From contig CAWFZK010000033.1 in the NCBI GenBank assembly GCA_963820315.1, forward strand, positions 1-64,000: a DNA stretch of 64,000 bases, given 5' to 3'. The notes under the pieces are model-generated. The model saw nothing but the letters and a program-made list of their open reading frames with translations. It was not told where the DNA came from and did not search any database. Position 1 is the first letter of the stretch, and each line of letters starts with the position of its first letter. Position numbers and translations under genes: made by a program. Below, in pieces: positions 34,435 through 44,373 of this stretch. This stretch comes from JACVRW01 sp963820315. GTDB taxonomy: Bacteria; Actinomycetota; Thermoleophilia; Solirubrobacterales; Thermoleophilaceae.

Positions 34435-35381
34435 CCACCTCCGCTGCCACCGCCGAGCAGCCGCGCGAGTCGGGCGGCGGGCTCAGCACGCGCAGCAAGG
34501 TCCTGATCTTCCTCGCCATCTACATCGGTGTCGGGATCCTGCTGTACCTGATCTTCGGGAGCGACGGCGAGAACGAGGAGTTCCAGCCGCAGGAGGAGTT
34601 CCGGCTCACGCCCTGGATCGAGATCAAGATCGGCTCGCTCGACCTCTCGATCAACAAGGCCGTGCTTTACCTGTTCCTCACCTGCGTGGCGACCGTAGGG
34701 GCCATGGTGTACGTCGCCAGGCGCATGCAGCAGAAGCCGAACCGCACGCAGGTGATCGTCGAGGGCGCGTACGACCTGACCTACAACCAGATCACGCGCA
34801 ACAACATGGATGCGCAGGCCACCGCGAAGTGGTTCCCGTTCGTGGCGACGCTCTTCTTCTTCATCTGGTTCTCGAACGTCCTCGGCTACATCCCACTGCC
34901 GACGAACGACCACGAGACGATCGACATCTTCGGCATCGCCTTCCCGGCCTTCGCGCTCTACGCCGCGACCGCGAACCTGTCGATCCCGCTCGTCCTCACC
35001 CTGACCGTCTTCTTCATCTACCAGGTGGAGGGCATCCGCCGGCACGGATTCGTCAAGTACCTGAAGGGCTGGCTCCCGGCCGGCGTCTCGGGTGCCGCGG
35101 CGGTGCCGATCTTCATCATCGAGGTGATCTCGCAGTTCGTGCGGATCATTTCGCTCTCAGTCCGACTGTTCGCGAACATCCTCGCCGGCCACTTGCTCAT
35201 CCTGTTCATGGGCGGCGGGCTGGCGGTGTTGCTCGGCATCACCGCGCTCGGCTGGATCACGTTGCCCCTGGCGGTCGCGTTCTTCATCTTCGAGGTGGGG
35301 CTGGTGGCCACCCTGCAGGCCTTCATCTTCGCCACGCTCACGTCTATCTACTTCGGCGAGGCAAGCGCCGGAGGCCACTAA
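34431..35381 (+). CDS. atpB: F-type ATP synthase subunit a
   Basis: This 316-residue F0 subunit forms the proton half-channels against the c-ring. The conserved Arg is in SLSVRLFANILAGHLLILF, followed by the LATLQAFIFATLTSIYFGEA type C-terminal helix pair. The N-terminal 60 residues carry an extra helix and an acidic segment (GSDGENEEFQPQEEFR), longer than in many relatives. TTG start at 34431 overlaps the upstream stop. It is the first F0 gene of the operon. Confidence 0.95.
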   Translation: MTTSAATAEQPRESGGGLSTRSKVLIFLAIYIGVGILLYLIFGSDGENEEFQPQEEFRLTPWIEIKIGSLDLSINKAVLYLFLTCVATVGAMVYVARRMQQKPNRTQVIVEGAYDLTYNQITRNNMDAQATAKWFPFVATLFFFIWFSNVLGYIPLPTNDHETIDIFGIAFPAFALYAATANLSIPLVLTLTVFFIYQVEGIRRHGFVKYLKGWLPAGVSGAAAVPIFIIEVISQFVRIISLSVRLFANILAGHLLILFMGGGLAVLLGITALGWITLPLAVAFFIFEVGLVATLQAFIFATLTSIYFGEASAGGH

Positions 35382-35390
35382 GGAGGATCC

Positions 35391-35657
35391 ATGGACCTTG
35401 CAGTGCTACTCCCAATCGCCCAGGCGGCCGACCCTACGGACGGCCTGAAGGCGATCGCGCTCGGAGTGGGCGCCGGACTCGGGACGATCGGCCCGGGCAT
35501 CGGCGTCGGATACATCTTCGGCAAGGTGATCGAGTCGGTCACGCGCCAGCCCGAGATGCGTGAGGAGATCACGAGCATCCAGTGGCTCGGGTTCGCCCTG
35601 ACCGAGGCGATCGTCTTCTACGCCTTCATCTTCGGCCTGATCGCGTTCTTCCTCTAG
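35391..35657 (+). CDS. atpE: F-type ATP synthase subunit c
   Basis: This 88-residue two-helix proteolipid builds the rotor ring. The first helix has the GxGxG packing motif (GVGAGLGTIGPGIGVG), the loop is RQPEM, and the second helix carries the ion-binding Glu in FALTEAIVFYAFIF. The helix-1 Gln that marks sodium-binding rings is absent, so proton coupling is expected. AAGGAGGATCC precedes the ATG, a strong ribosome binding site that fits the high copy number needed. Confidence 0.96.
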   Translation: MDLAVLLPIAQAADPTDGLKAIALGVGAGLGTIGPGIGVGYIFGKVIESVTRQPEMREEITSIQWLGFALTEAIVFYAFIFGLIAFFL

Positions 35658-35664
35658 GCCGCGG

Positions 35665-36264
35665 ATGGACTTCATCGGGGACATCGCGAGCTTCCTCCTG
35701 ATCGCCCAGGAGAGCACCGAGGGCGCCGAGGAGGAGGGCGGCAGCTTCCTCGTCAGCCCGAACGTCGGGCTGATGATCTGGACGCTGCTCGCGTTCGGGA
35801 CGACCCTTTACCTCCTCAACAAGCTCGCCTTTCCGCGGATCGCGGAGGCGCTCGACAGGCGCCGGGTGACGATCGAGAAGTCGCTCGACGACGCGGCGCG
35901 GGCGAAGCAGGAGGCGGACGGCCTGCTCGACGAGTACCGCGCCCGCCTCAAGGAGGCTCGCGAGCAGGCGGAGGAGATAACCATGCGCGCGCGCAAGGCA
36001 GCCGACTCACTTGCCGACAGCGCCAAGGCGGACGCGAGCAAGCAGCGCGAGGAGCTGCTCGCGGCCACCCGGCGCGACATCGAGGCGGAGACCCGCCGCG
36101 CGCTCGACGAAATCCGCAAGGAGGTCGCGAACCTAACGGTGATCGCGACCGAGAAGGTCACGCGCAAGTCGCTGACGCCCGAGGATCACCGGCGCCTGAT
36201 CGAGGACGCCCTCAAGGAGGTCGACTTCTCGACGCTGGCGGGCGAGGAAGGGTCCCGGAACTAG
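35665..36264 (+). CDS. atpF: F-type ATP synthase subunit b
   Basis: This 199-residue peripheral-stalk subunit has one N-terminal transmembrane helix (about residues 33-52, NVGLMIWTLLAFGTTLYLL) and then a long charged coiled coil to the C-terminus that would dimerise and contact delta. A short acidic periplasm-side segment (ESTEGAEEEGG) precedes the helix. Its stop directly abuts the ATG of atpH. Confidence 0.94.
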   Translation: MDFIGDIASFLLIAQESTEGAEEEGGSFLVSPNVGLMIWTLLAFGTTLYLLNKLAFPRIAEALDRRRVTIEKSLDDAARAKQEADGLLDEYRARLKEAREQAEEITMRARKAADSLADSAKADASKQREELLAATRRDIEAETRRALDEIRKEVANLTVIATEKVTRKSLTPEDHRRLIEDALKEVDFSTLAGEEGSRN

Positions 36265-36798
36265 ATGGAAGAGATCGCCGAGGTCTACTCGCGTGCGCTC
36301 TTCGAGGCGGCGAAGGAGAACGACGCCCTCGACCGCGTGCACGAGGAGCTCGGCGAGTTCGCCGACGCGCTCGACGAGAACCGCAATCTGCAGGTCTTCC
36401 TGTTCTCGCCGTACTTCTCGTCGGAGGAGAAGAAGAAGGGGATCGGGCAGATCGTCGACGACGCGGACCCGCGGCTCTTCAACTTCCTCGAGCTGCTCGC
36501 CGAGCGCCACCGGATGCCGGCCCTGTTCCGGATCCGGCGCGAGTTCGACTCGATGTGGGCGGAGGAGAACAGGCTGCTGCCGGTGAGCGTCACGAGCGCC
36601 GTTGAGCTCGACCAGGGCATCGTCGAGGACATCGGCCGCGAGATCGAGAAGCAGACCGGACGGCGCGTCGAGCTGTCGAGCAGCGTCGATCCCGACGTGC
36701 TCGGCGGGCTCAGGGTGAGCGTTGGCAATCTTGTCCTCGACGCAACCGTGCGCAACAGACTCGAACAGCTACGCAAGCAAGTGGCCCGGGCGGCCTAA
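36265..36798 (+). CDS. atpH: F-type ATP synthase subunit delta
   Basis: This 177-residue subunit links the peripheral stalk to the top of F1. It starts MEEIAEVYSRALFEAAKE, the standard N-terminal helical domain, and ends with GGLRVSVGNLVLDATVRNRLEQLRK, the typical C-terminal signature. It begins at the base after the atpF stop, indicating tight coupling. It is not fused to subunit b, unlike in mycobacteria. Confidence 0.94.
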   Translation: MEEIAEVYSRALFEAAKENDALDRVHEELGEFADALDENRNLQVFLFSPYFSSEEKKKGIGQIVDDADPRLFNFLELLAERHRMPALFRIRREFDSMWAEENRLLPVSVTSAVELDQGIVEDIGREIEKQTGRRVELSSSVDPDVLGGLRVSVGNLVLDATVRNRLEQLRKQVARAA

Positions 36799-36810
36799 GG
36801 AGACTTCGAA

Positions 36811-38484
<1,674 letters not shown>

Positions 38485-38487
38485 GCG

Positions 38488-39387
38488 ATGGCGAACCTGA
38501 AGGACATCCGGAGCCGCATCGGCTCCGTCCAGAACGTCCGCAAGATCACGCGCGCGATGGAGATGATCTCCGCCGCGCGCCTGCGGAGGGCGGAACAGCG
38601 GATCGAGCACCTGAGGCCATACGCCGACGCGCTGCGCCGGATGACCGCGCGCGCGTCGCACGCGGCCGACAACATCCCGAACCTGCCGATCCTCCAGGAC
38701 CGGGAGAACGTCGAGACCGTCGGCATCCTCCTGATCACGGCCGACCGCGGGCTCGCCGGCCCGTTCAACTCGCAGATCGTGCGCGCCGGCAACCGGCGCG
38801 CCGCCGAGCTCAAGCGGGACGGCAAGAACGTCCTCTGGTACGCCGTCGGCCGGCGCGGGGTCTCCTCGCTCGAGTTCCGCCAGCTCGAGCTTGGGGACTC
38901 GTGGACGGGCTTCACCGACCGGCCCGCGTTCGCAGACGCGCGCACGATCGGCGACGGCATGGCCGCGGCCTACGTGGACGGCAAGGTCGACCGGGTCGAG
39001 ATCATCTACAACGGCTACATCTCCCCGGTCAACCAGGAGGTGCGGGAGGAGACGCTCCTGCCGCTCCAGCAGGCCGACGTGATCGACGTGGACGAGGATG
39101 AGCCCGACGAGGACGAGTCCGACTCGCGCGCTCTGTGGATCTACGAGCCCGACCCCGAGGAGATCCTCGCCCGGCTCGTGCCCGACTACGTGGAGATTTC
39201 GATCTACAGGGCGCTGCTCGAGTCGACGGCGTCCGAGCACGGCGCCCGCATGAGCGCCATGCGCAACGCATCAGACAACGCCGGAGATCTCATCGACGAC
39301 CTCACCCTGGCGGCCAACCGGCAGCGCCAGGCCGAGATCACCCAGGAGATCATGGAGGTCGTCGCCGGGGCCGAGGGACTTCGATAG
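38488..39387 (+). CDS. atpG: F-type ATP synthase subunit gamma with an acidic insertion
   Basis: This 299-residue central rotor shaft begins MANLKDIRSRIGSVQNVRKITRAM and ends ALLESTASEHGARMSAMRNASDNAGDLI, the conserved coiled-coil halves. TADRGLAGPFNSQI is the usual motif in the Rossmann-like domain. An acidic loop (DVDEDEPDEDESDSR at about residues 205-220) is inserted in that domain. Actinobacterial gamma subunits can carry extra loops here that affect regulation of ATP hydrolysis, but this composition is distinctive. Confidence 0.95.
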   Translation: MANLKDIRSRIGSVQNVRKITRAMEMISAARLRRAEQRIEHLRPYADALRRMTARASHAADNIPNLPILQDRENVETVGILLITADRGLAGPFNSQIVRAGNRRAAELKRDGKNVLWYAVGRRGVSSLEFRQLELGDSWTGFTDRPAFADARTIGDGMAAAYVDGKVDRVEIIYNGYISPVNQEVREETLLPLQQADVIDVDEDEPDEDESDSRALWIYEPDPEEILARLVPDYVEISIYRALLESTASEHGARMSAMRNASDNAGDLIDDLTLAANRQRQAEITQEIMEVVAGAEGLR

Positions 39388-39406
39388 GGACTGACTAGGA
39401 GACTGA

Positions 39407-40969
39407 ATGGAAGCCGCAACGCAGCCCACCGAGCAGCAGCGCGAGACCGAGGGCAACGTCGGGAGGGTCGAGGAGGTACAGGGCGTCGTCGTCGAGGTGG
39501 CCTTCCCCGACGGGGAGCTCCCCGAGATCTACAACGCCCTCGAGATAGAGCTCGAGGCGGGCGCCGAGGAGGGCAACGCCACTCGGCTGGTGCTCGAGGT
39601 GCAGCAGCACCTGGGCGACGACCGCATCCGTGCGGTCGCTATGGACGCCACCGACGGGCTCGCGCGCGGCACCAAGGTGGTCGACACGGGCGGCCCTATC
39701 ACCGTGCCCGTCGGCGACGTCGTGCTCGGACGCATCTTCAACCTCCTCGGCGACCCGATCGACGGAGGGGATCCCGTTGACGCGGAGGAGCGCTGGCCGA
39801 TCCACCGCCCGGCGCCGAGCGTCGAGGACCTGACGCCGACTCGCGAGATCCTCGAGACCGGCATCAAGGTCGTCGACCTGCTCGCCCCTTACGCCAAGGG
39901 AGGCAAGGTCGGCCTGTTCGGCGGCGCCGGCGTCGGCAAGACGGTGCTGATCCAGGAGCTGATCCACAACATCGCCCAGGAGCACGGCGGCCTGTCCGCC
40001 TTCTGCGGCGTGGGCGAGCGGTCGCGCGAGGGCAACGACCTCTGGCTCGAGATGACCGAGTCGGGCGTGATCGACAAGACCATGCTCGTGTTCGGCCAGA
40101 TGAACGAGCCGCCCGGCGCGCGCATGCGCGTCGCGCTCTCCGGACTGACGATGGCGGAGTACTTCCGCGAGCAGGGCGGCCAGGACGTGCTGCTCTTCAT
40201 CGACAACATCTTCCGCTTCGTGCAGGCGGGCTCGGAGGTGTCGGCGCTGCTCGGCCGGATGCCCTCGCAGGTCGGCTACCAGCCCACGCTCGAGACCGAG
40301 ATGGGCCAGCTCCAGGAGCGGATCACCTCGACCCGCCAGGGCTCCGTCACCTCGGTGCAGGCGATCTACGTGCCGGCCGACGACCTCACCGACCCGGCGC
40401 CCGCGTCCGTGTTCGCCCACCTCAACTCGACCACGACGCTGTCGCGGTCGATCTCCGAGAAGGGCATCTACCCGGCCGTCGACCCGCTCGACTCGACCTC
40501 GACGATCCTCAAGGCGGACATCGTCGGCGAGGAGCACTTCCAGGTCGCGAACGCCGTGCGCGAGATCCTGCAGCGCTACAAGGAGCTGCAGGACATCATC
40601 GCCATCCTCGGCATCGACGAGCTTTCCGACGAGGACCGGCTGACCGTGCAGCGCGCCCGCAAGGTCGAGCGCTTCCTGTCGCAGCCGTTCTTCGTCGCCA
40701 CGGCCTTCACCGGCCTCGACGGCAAGTACGTGCCGGTCGAGGAGACCGTGCGCTCCTTCAGGGAGATCATCGACGGCAAGCACGACGACATCCCCGAGCG
40801 CGCCTTCCTGATGAAGGGCACGATCGACGAGGTCGTGGAGGCCACGCGCGGCGCCGACGCCGAGGAGCAGGCCGAGGAAGAGGACAGCGGCTCGGAGGAG
40901 GAGAACGGCTCCGGCTCCGACGAGCAGGAGTCCGGCTCCGAGAACGGCGAGGACGATGGCGAGAACTAG
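39407..40969 (+). CDS. atpD: F-type ATP synthase subunit beta with an acidic C-terminal tail
   Basis: This 520-residue catalytic subunit has the P-loop GGAGVGKTVLIQEL, the catalytic Glu in GVGERSREGNDLW, and the DELSEED-like loop seen as IDELSDEDRL. The normal end is near residue 480. About 38 extra residues form a Glu/Ser/Gly/Asn/Asp tail. The N-terminus is extended by about 20 residues (MEAATQPTEQQRETEG). TAGGAGACTGA precedes the ATG. The tail coding region overlaps the atpC start by 14 nt. Confidence 0.96.
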   Translation: MEAATQPTEQQRETEGNVGRVEEVQGVVVEVAFPDGELPEIYNALEIELEAGAEEGNATRLVLEVQQHLGDDRIRAVAMDATDGLARGTKVVDTGGPITVPVGDVVLGRIFNLLGDPIDGGDPVDAEERWPIHRPAPSVEDLTPTREILETGIKVVDLLAPYAKGGKVGLFGGAGVGKTVLIQELIHNIAQEHGGLSAFCGVGERSREGNDLWLEMTESGVIDKTMLVFGQMNEPPGARMRVALSGLTMAEYFREQGGQDVLLFIDNIFRFVQAGSEVSALLGRMPSQVGYQPTLETEMGQLQERITSTRQGSVTSVQAIYVPADDLTDPAPASVFAHLNSTTTLSRSISEKGIYPAVDPLDSTSTILKADIVGEEHFQVANAVREILQRYKELQDIIAILGIDELSDEDRLTVQRARKVERFLSQPFFVATAFTGLDGKYVPVEETVRSFREIIDGKHDDIPERAFLMKGTIDEVVEATRGADAEEQAEEEDSGSEEENGSGSDEQESGSENGEDDGEN

Positions 40970-41366
40970 CTTCCCCGTCGAGGTCCTGACCCCGGAGGGT
41001 CAGGTCTTCGCGGACGAGGTGGAGATGGTCTCGACCCGCACGACGACGGGCTCGATCGGCATCCTCGCGCACCACGCGCCGCTGATGGCGATCCTCGAGC
41101 CGACCGAGTTGCGGCTCTACAAGTCAGAGTCGGACGTCGTGCGCTTCGCCCAGGGCGAGGGCTACCTGCAGGTCGTCGACAACCGTGCGCTGGTGCTGGT
41201 CGAGGACGCGATCTCGCCGGACGACATCGACCGCGGCGCCTTCGAGTCTCGGCTGCAGGAGGCGCGCGAGGCCGTTGAGAGCGCCGAGGAGGACTCTGAG
41301 GAGCGGGCCCGTGCGGAGCGCGAGGTCAAGCGCTATGAGGCGTTCCTGGAGGTCGGCTCGAGCTAG
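40956..41366 (+). CDS. atpC: F-type ATP synthase subunit epsilon
   Basis: This 136-residue subunit is built from the N-terminal beta-sandwich (FPVEVLTPEGQVFADEVEMVS, GSIGILAHHAPLMAIL) and a C-terminal helical hairpin rich in Glu and Arg. The beta domain binds the rotor, and the helices can block hydrolysis. It starts inside the end of atpD (14-nt overlap). It is the last gene of the operon and converges on a GIY-YIG gene 19 nt away, with no clear terminator between them. Confidence 0.94.
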   Translation: MARTSFPVEVLTPEGQVFADEVEMVSTRTTTGSIGILAHHAPLMAILEPTELRLYKSESDVVRFAQGEGYLQVVDNRALVLVEDAISPDDIDRGAFESRLQEAREAVESAEEDSEERARAEREVKRYEAFLEVGSS

Positions 41367-41385
41367 GGCGGCGCAGGGCTCGCTG

Positions 41386-41631
41386 CTAGAGCGTGTCCCG
41401 CACGAGACTCAGCTTGGCCGCACGTGAGAGCCGCTTGATGCGGGCCTCCTCGCGAAGCGCGGCTGAGCGATCAGCGACCGGGAAGACCTTGGCCACCTTC
41501 ACCGGTAGACGGCTCCGCGTGTAGCGGCTCGCGGTGCCGGCCTGGTGCGCCGCCAGCCGGCGAGAAAGGTCGGTCGTCCAACCGCAGTAGAGGCTGTCGT
41601 CGGCACACTTCAGCAGGTAGACGTAGGGCAC
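41386..41631 (-). CDS. Small GIY-YIG nuclease domain protein
   Basis: This 81-residue protein starts at a GTG (41631). The GIY-YIG core is visible as YVYLLKCADDSLYCGWT, where YVY and YCG stand for GIY and YIG. It is followed by LSRRLAAHQAG with the Arg, RYTRSR, and the helix that supplies the catalytic Glu (LREEARIKRLSRAAK). It belongs to the small UPF0213/YhbQ-type family. The role is probably in DNA repair or recombination, but this is not proven. The frame extends 60 codons upstream without any family feature. Confidence 0.82.
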   Translation of the reverse strand: MPYVYLLKCADDSLYCGWTTDLSRRLAAHQAGTASRYTRSRLPVKVAKVFPVADRSAALREEARIKRLSRAAKLSLVRDTL

Positions 41632-41698
41632 ACCATGGCTTTCTCGTTGGGTCCGCGCGCACCTGCCGCCAGCGCGGCCCGTAGCTCGCGCACGGCGA

Positions 41699-42037
41699 CT
41701 ACTCGAGGTTCCAGCCGAAGTAGACCTCGGTACGGACGATCCTGTCCTCGTCGTCGAAGGTGAGAATCTCGGTGTTCCGGCCCCGCCCGCCGCCGGCGGT
41801 GTCGGTCTCATAGGTGATGACCACCTCGTCGCCCGCCTCGATCAGCCGGACGAGCTCGAAGTCCTGGCCGCGGCCGGCGCCGGGCCAGCAACGCTCGAAG
41901 TAGCCGTCGCGGTCGAGCTCTGGGTCCGGTGGCGCCGAGAAGACGAAGTCATCGCTCAGGCGCTCCTCGTAGAAGCGCCGGTCGCCGGCTGCAAACGCGG
42001 CATATGAGTCGCGCGCGATCTGTTTGCGGTCGGCGAT
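41699..42037 (-). CDS. SnoaL/NTF2-like small protein, apparent ATC start
   Basis: The frame encodes a typical NTF2-like fold: ADRKQIARDSYAAFAAGDRRFYEERLSDDFVFSAPPDP, DRDGYFERCWP, FELVRLIEAGDEVVITYE, and FDDEDRIVRTEVYFGWNLE at the end. This gives about 112 residues. No ATG, GTG or TTG is found near the start of the conserved region. The best candidate is ATC at 42037, with TAGACT 8 nt upstream in the leaderless arrangement. The start could be a rare codon, a mutated ATG or a sequence error. Such proteins serve as small-molecule-binding or isomerase folds; no substrate is inferable. Confidence 0.65.
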   Translation of the reverse strand: MADRKQIARDSYAAFAAGDRRFYEERLSDDFVFSAPPDPELDRDGYFERCWPGAGRGQDFELVRLIEAGDEVVITYETDTAGGGRGRNTEILTFDDEDRIVRTEVYFGWNLE

Positions 42038-42080
42038 GGCCGGCGAGTCTAGTGACGGCCTCGCGCTGCGGGGGCGCGCT

Positions 42081-42458
42081 TCAGTCGCTCGGCGCGAACT
42101 CTTCGAGCGGGCTTGGATGCCGGGGCTCGTACACGCCGATCGTGCCCGCGCCGGGGATCTTGAGCTGCGCGATCCGCCCCCAGCCCTCGTCCTCGATCGG
42201 CGAGACGAACTCGACGCCCTTCTCCTTGAGCTCCTCCACGGTCTGCTCGATGTCATGGCACATCAGGAACAGCGCGTGCTGTCCGGGCCCGCGGTCCCAG
42301 CCCGAACCGGGGTGGATCGCCACTTCGCCCGGTGGCAGGGCGAAGATCAGCCAGCCGTCGCCGGCATCGACCGCCTCGAACCCGAGGACGTCGCGAAAAA
42401 ACGCCCGCGCTCGCTCGGCGTCGTCGGCGAAGATGATGGTGTGCGCGCCCGCGATCAT
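42081..42458 (-). CDS. VOC superfamily (glyoxalase/bleomycin-resistance-like) protein
   Basis: This 125-residue protein has two beta-alpha-beta-beta-beta repeats: MIAGAHTIIFADDAERARAFFRDVLGFE and GQHALFLMCHDIEQTVEELKEKGVEF. The metal-ligand pattern of glyoxalase I (His, Glu) can be partly seen as His6 and Glu115. The enzymatic or binding role is unknown. The start is the ATG at 42458, divergent from the beta-helix gene by only 9 nt. Confidence 0.82.
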   Translation of the reverse strand: MIAGAHTIIFADDAERARAFFRDVLGFEAVDAGDGWLIFALPPGEVAIHPGSGWDRGPGQHALFLMCHDIEQTVEELKEKGVEFVSPIEDEGWGRIAQLKIPGAGTIGVYEPRHPSPLEEFAPSD

Positions 42459-42467
42459 CGAATCCGG

Positions 42468-43529
42468 ATGGCCCGAACCTATCTCAGCAGGACAGCACAG
42501 CACCACCGGCACGCGGCCGGGGCCCGGCGCGCGTTTCTTTGTCTGGCGCTCGCCGGAGCACTCATCGTGCCGGCCTCGGCCGGCGCGGCGCCGGTTGCGG
42601 TGCCGCGCGAGGCGCGGGCGGTCGACACGTCGCATCCCGACCGCTGGGTCGGCTCCGGCACGCCGCGGAGCTGCACCTCCCGCGCGGTCGTGCGAGCCGT
42701 GGCAAAGGGCGGGATCATCAGGTTCCGCTGCGGGCCAGGCCCGGTGCGGATCGAGATGAGGCAGACCGCGAAGGTGGTCAACACGAGCCGTCGCGTCGTC
42801 CTCGACGGCCGCGGTCTCGTCACGCTCAGCGGCGGCGGCCGGCGCCGCATCCTCTACCAGAACACGTGCGACCAGCGGCAGACCTGGACCACGTCGCATT
42901 GTGACGACCAGGCGACGCCTCGCCTCGTGGTGCAGAACCTGACCTTCGCCGACGGAGACGCGACCGGCGCGACGTTCGATGGCGGCGGGGGTGGTGCGAT
43001 CTTCGCGCGCGGCGGCCGGCTCAAGGTCGTCGGCTCGACGTTCGTGGGCAACCGCTGTGACGCGACCGGCCCGGACCTCGGCGGAGGCGCCGTCCGCGCC
43101 CTGTCGCAGCACCACGGGCAGCCCGTGACCGTCGTTCGCAGCACGTTCACGCGTGGGGTCTGCAGCAACGGCGCTGCGCTGAGCAGCATCGGCGTCTCGT
43201 GGTCGATCTACAACAGCGTCTTCACCGGCAACCGCGCGATCGGCCGCGGCGCCAACCCCGCGCGCCCGGGCATGCCCGGCGGCGGCTCGGGCGGGGCCGT
43301 CTACGCGGACGGCAACGACTTCCGCGTACTGATCGCCGGCACGAGGATGGCCCGCAACCGCGCGCGCGAGGGCGGCGGCGCGGTCTTCTTCGTCAGCAAC
43401 GACCGCAGCGGCGTCCTCAGCATCCGCTCCTCGACGTTGCGGGGCAATCCCAGCCTCGGCTTCGAGACCGATCCCGGGATCTTCTTCCTCGGCCGGGATC
43501 AGATCGTGGTCGACTCGGTTCTCGACTGA
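42468..43529 (+). CDS. Secreted right-handed beta-helix protein
   Basis: This is a 353-residue exported protein. The signal segment is AFLCLALAGALIVPASAGAA. The body shows repeated short beta rungs rich in Gly, Val and Asn typical of parallel beta-helix (pectate-lyase-like) folds: VVLDGRGLVTLSGGG, LVVQNLTFADGD, LKVVGSTFVGN, VTVVRSTFTRG, SIYNSVFTGNRA, VLIAGTRMARNRA, LSIRSSTLRGN. No catalytic residues can be assigned. A polysaccharide-binding or adhesin-like surface role is an inference. A long perfect-stem terminator follows. Confidence 0.72.
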   Translation: MARTYLSRTAQHHRHAAGARRAFLCLALAGALIVPASAGAAPVAVPREARAVDTSHPDRWVGSGTPRSCTSRAVVRAVAKGGIIRFRCGPGPVRIEMRQTAKVVNTSRRVVLDGRGLVTLSGGGRRRILYQNTCDQRQTWTTSHCDDQATPRLVVQNLTFADGDATGATFDGGGGGAIFARGGRLKVVGSTFVGNRCDATGPDLGGGAVRALSQHHGQPVTVVRSTFTRGVCSNGAALSSIGVSWSIYNSVFTGNRAIGRGANPARPGMPGGGSGGAVYADGNDFRVLIAGTRMARNRAREGGGAVFFVSNDRSGVLSIRSSTLRGNPSLGFETDPGIFFLGRDQIVVDSVLD

Positions 43530-43542
43530 CTCAGCCGGAGTG

Positions 43543-43608
43543 GCAGCACCCCGCCGACGCTCTCGGTGATCGCCACGATCGGCGCCACCAGGCCCGGCGG
43601 GGTGCTGC
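43543..43608. terminator. Long-stem terminator between convergent genes
   Basis: GCAGCACCCCGCCG (43543-43556) pairs perfectly over 14 bp with CGGCGGGGTGCTGC (43595-43608) around a 38-nt loop. It lies between the stop of the beta-helix gene and the stop of the minus-strand hydrolase, so it can serve both strands. Confidence 0.65.
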
Positions 43609-43616
43609 TGACGGGG

Positions 43617-44334
43617 TCAGGCAGCCGCGTTAACCGCGGACGCCTCGATGATGAGCTGTGCCGTCTCCTCGGGACGCGAGACGGTGATCGCGTGCGATGC
43701 GCCCGGGATCTCGATGGTGCGGCGAGCGCCGGCGCGCTCGGCCATGTAGCGCTGGAGCTGGGCGGGGATGATGCGGTCCTCTTCGCCGATCAGGAACCAC
43801 GAGGGGACCTCGCGCCAGAGCGGCTGCTCGCCCGACGCCTCGGTGAGCGCCTCCTGCGTCGCGGGGCGCTGCGTCGTTGCCATCAGTGCGGCCTGCGACG
43901 CGGGCACGTCCTGGCAGAACACGTCGTTGAAGCTGTCCATCGCGACGTACAGGTCGGTCGTTCCGTCGCTCCGCGGCACCGGCCGCGACGTCTCCTCGCC
44001 GAGCATGCTGCCCGGGAACATGCCCGCGAGCTGGAAGCAGTTCTCACCGGGCTCCGGTGCGAAGCCATTGGCGTAGACGAGCCCGACGATTTCCCCGGCG
44101 TCGGCGTCAACGTTCGACATCACCATGCCGCCGTACGAGTGAGCGGCAAGGACGACAGGGCCCTCGACCGTGCGGACCAAGTCGCTGACGGCGGCGGCGT
44201 CGGCGGCGACGCTGCGCAGTGGGTTGGCGGCGGCGATCACGGGGTGACCCGCGTCCCGCAGCGGGTTCGACGACGCCGTCCCAGCCCGAGGATTCGGCGA
44301 AGGCGCCGTGGACGAGGATGACTGTGGGGTGCAT
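43617..44334 (-). pseudogene. Alpha/beta hydrolase, frameshifted near its N-terminus
   Basis: The start frame (44334) encodes MHPTVILVHGAFAESSGWDGVVEP, with the HGA oxyanion region, then turns to nonsense. The next frame continues LRDAGHPVIAAANPLRSVAAD and contains the nucleophile elbow AAHSYGGMV, the acid region WFLIGEEDRIIPAQLQ, and the catalytic His in GASHAITVSRPEE. Dropping one C from a CCC at about 44270 joins them into a 238-residue protein, the normal length for this esterase-like family. It lies downstream of an NmrA-like SDR gene (40-nt gap), probably in one operon under the 41-bp promoter element. The substrate is unknown. Confidence 0.78.
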
Positions 44335-44373
44335 GGGAGTTCCTTTCGTACTTGTGGATTGGCCGGGTCGTGG

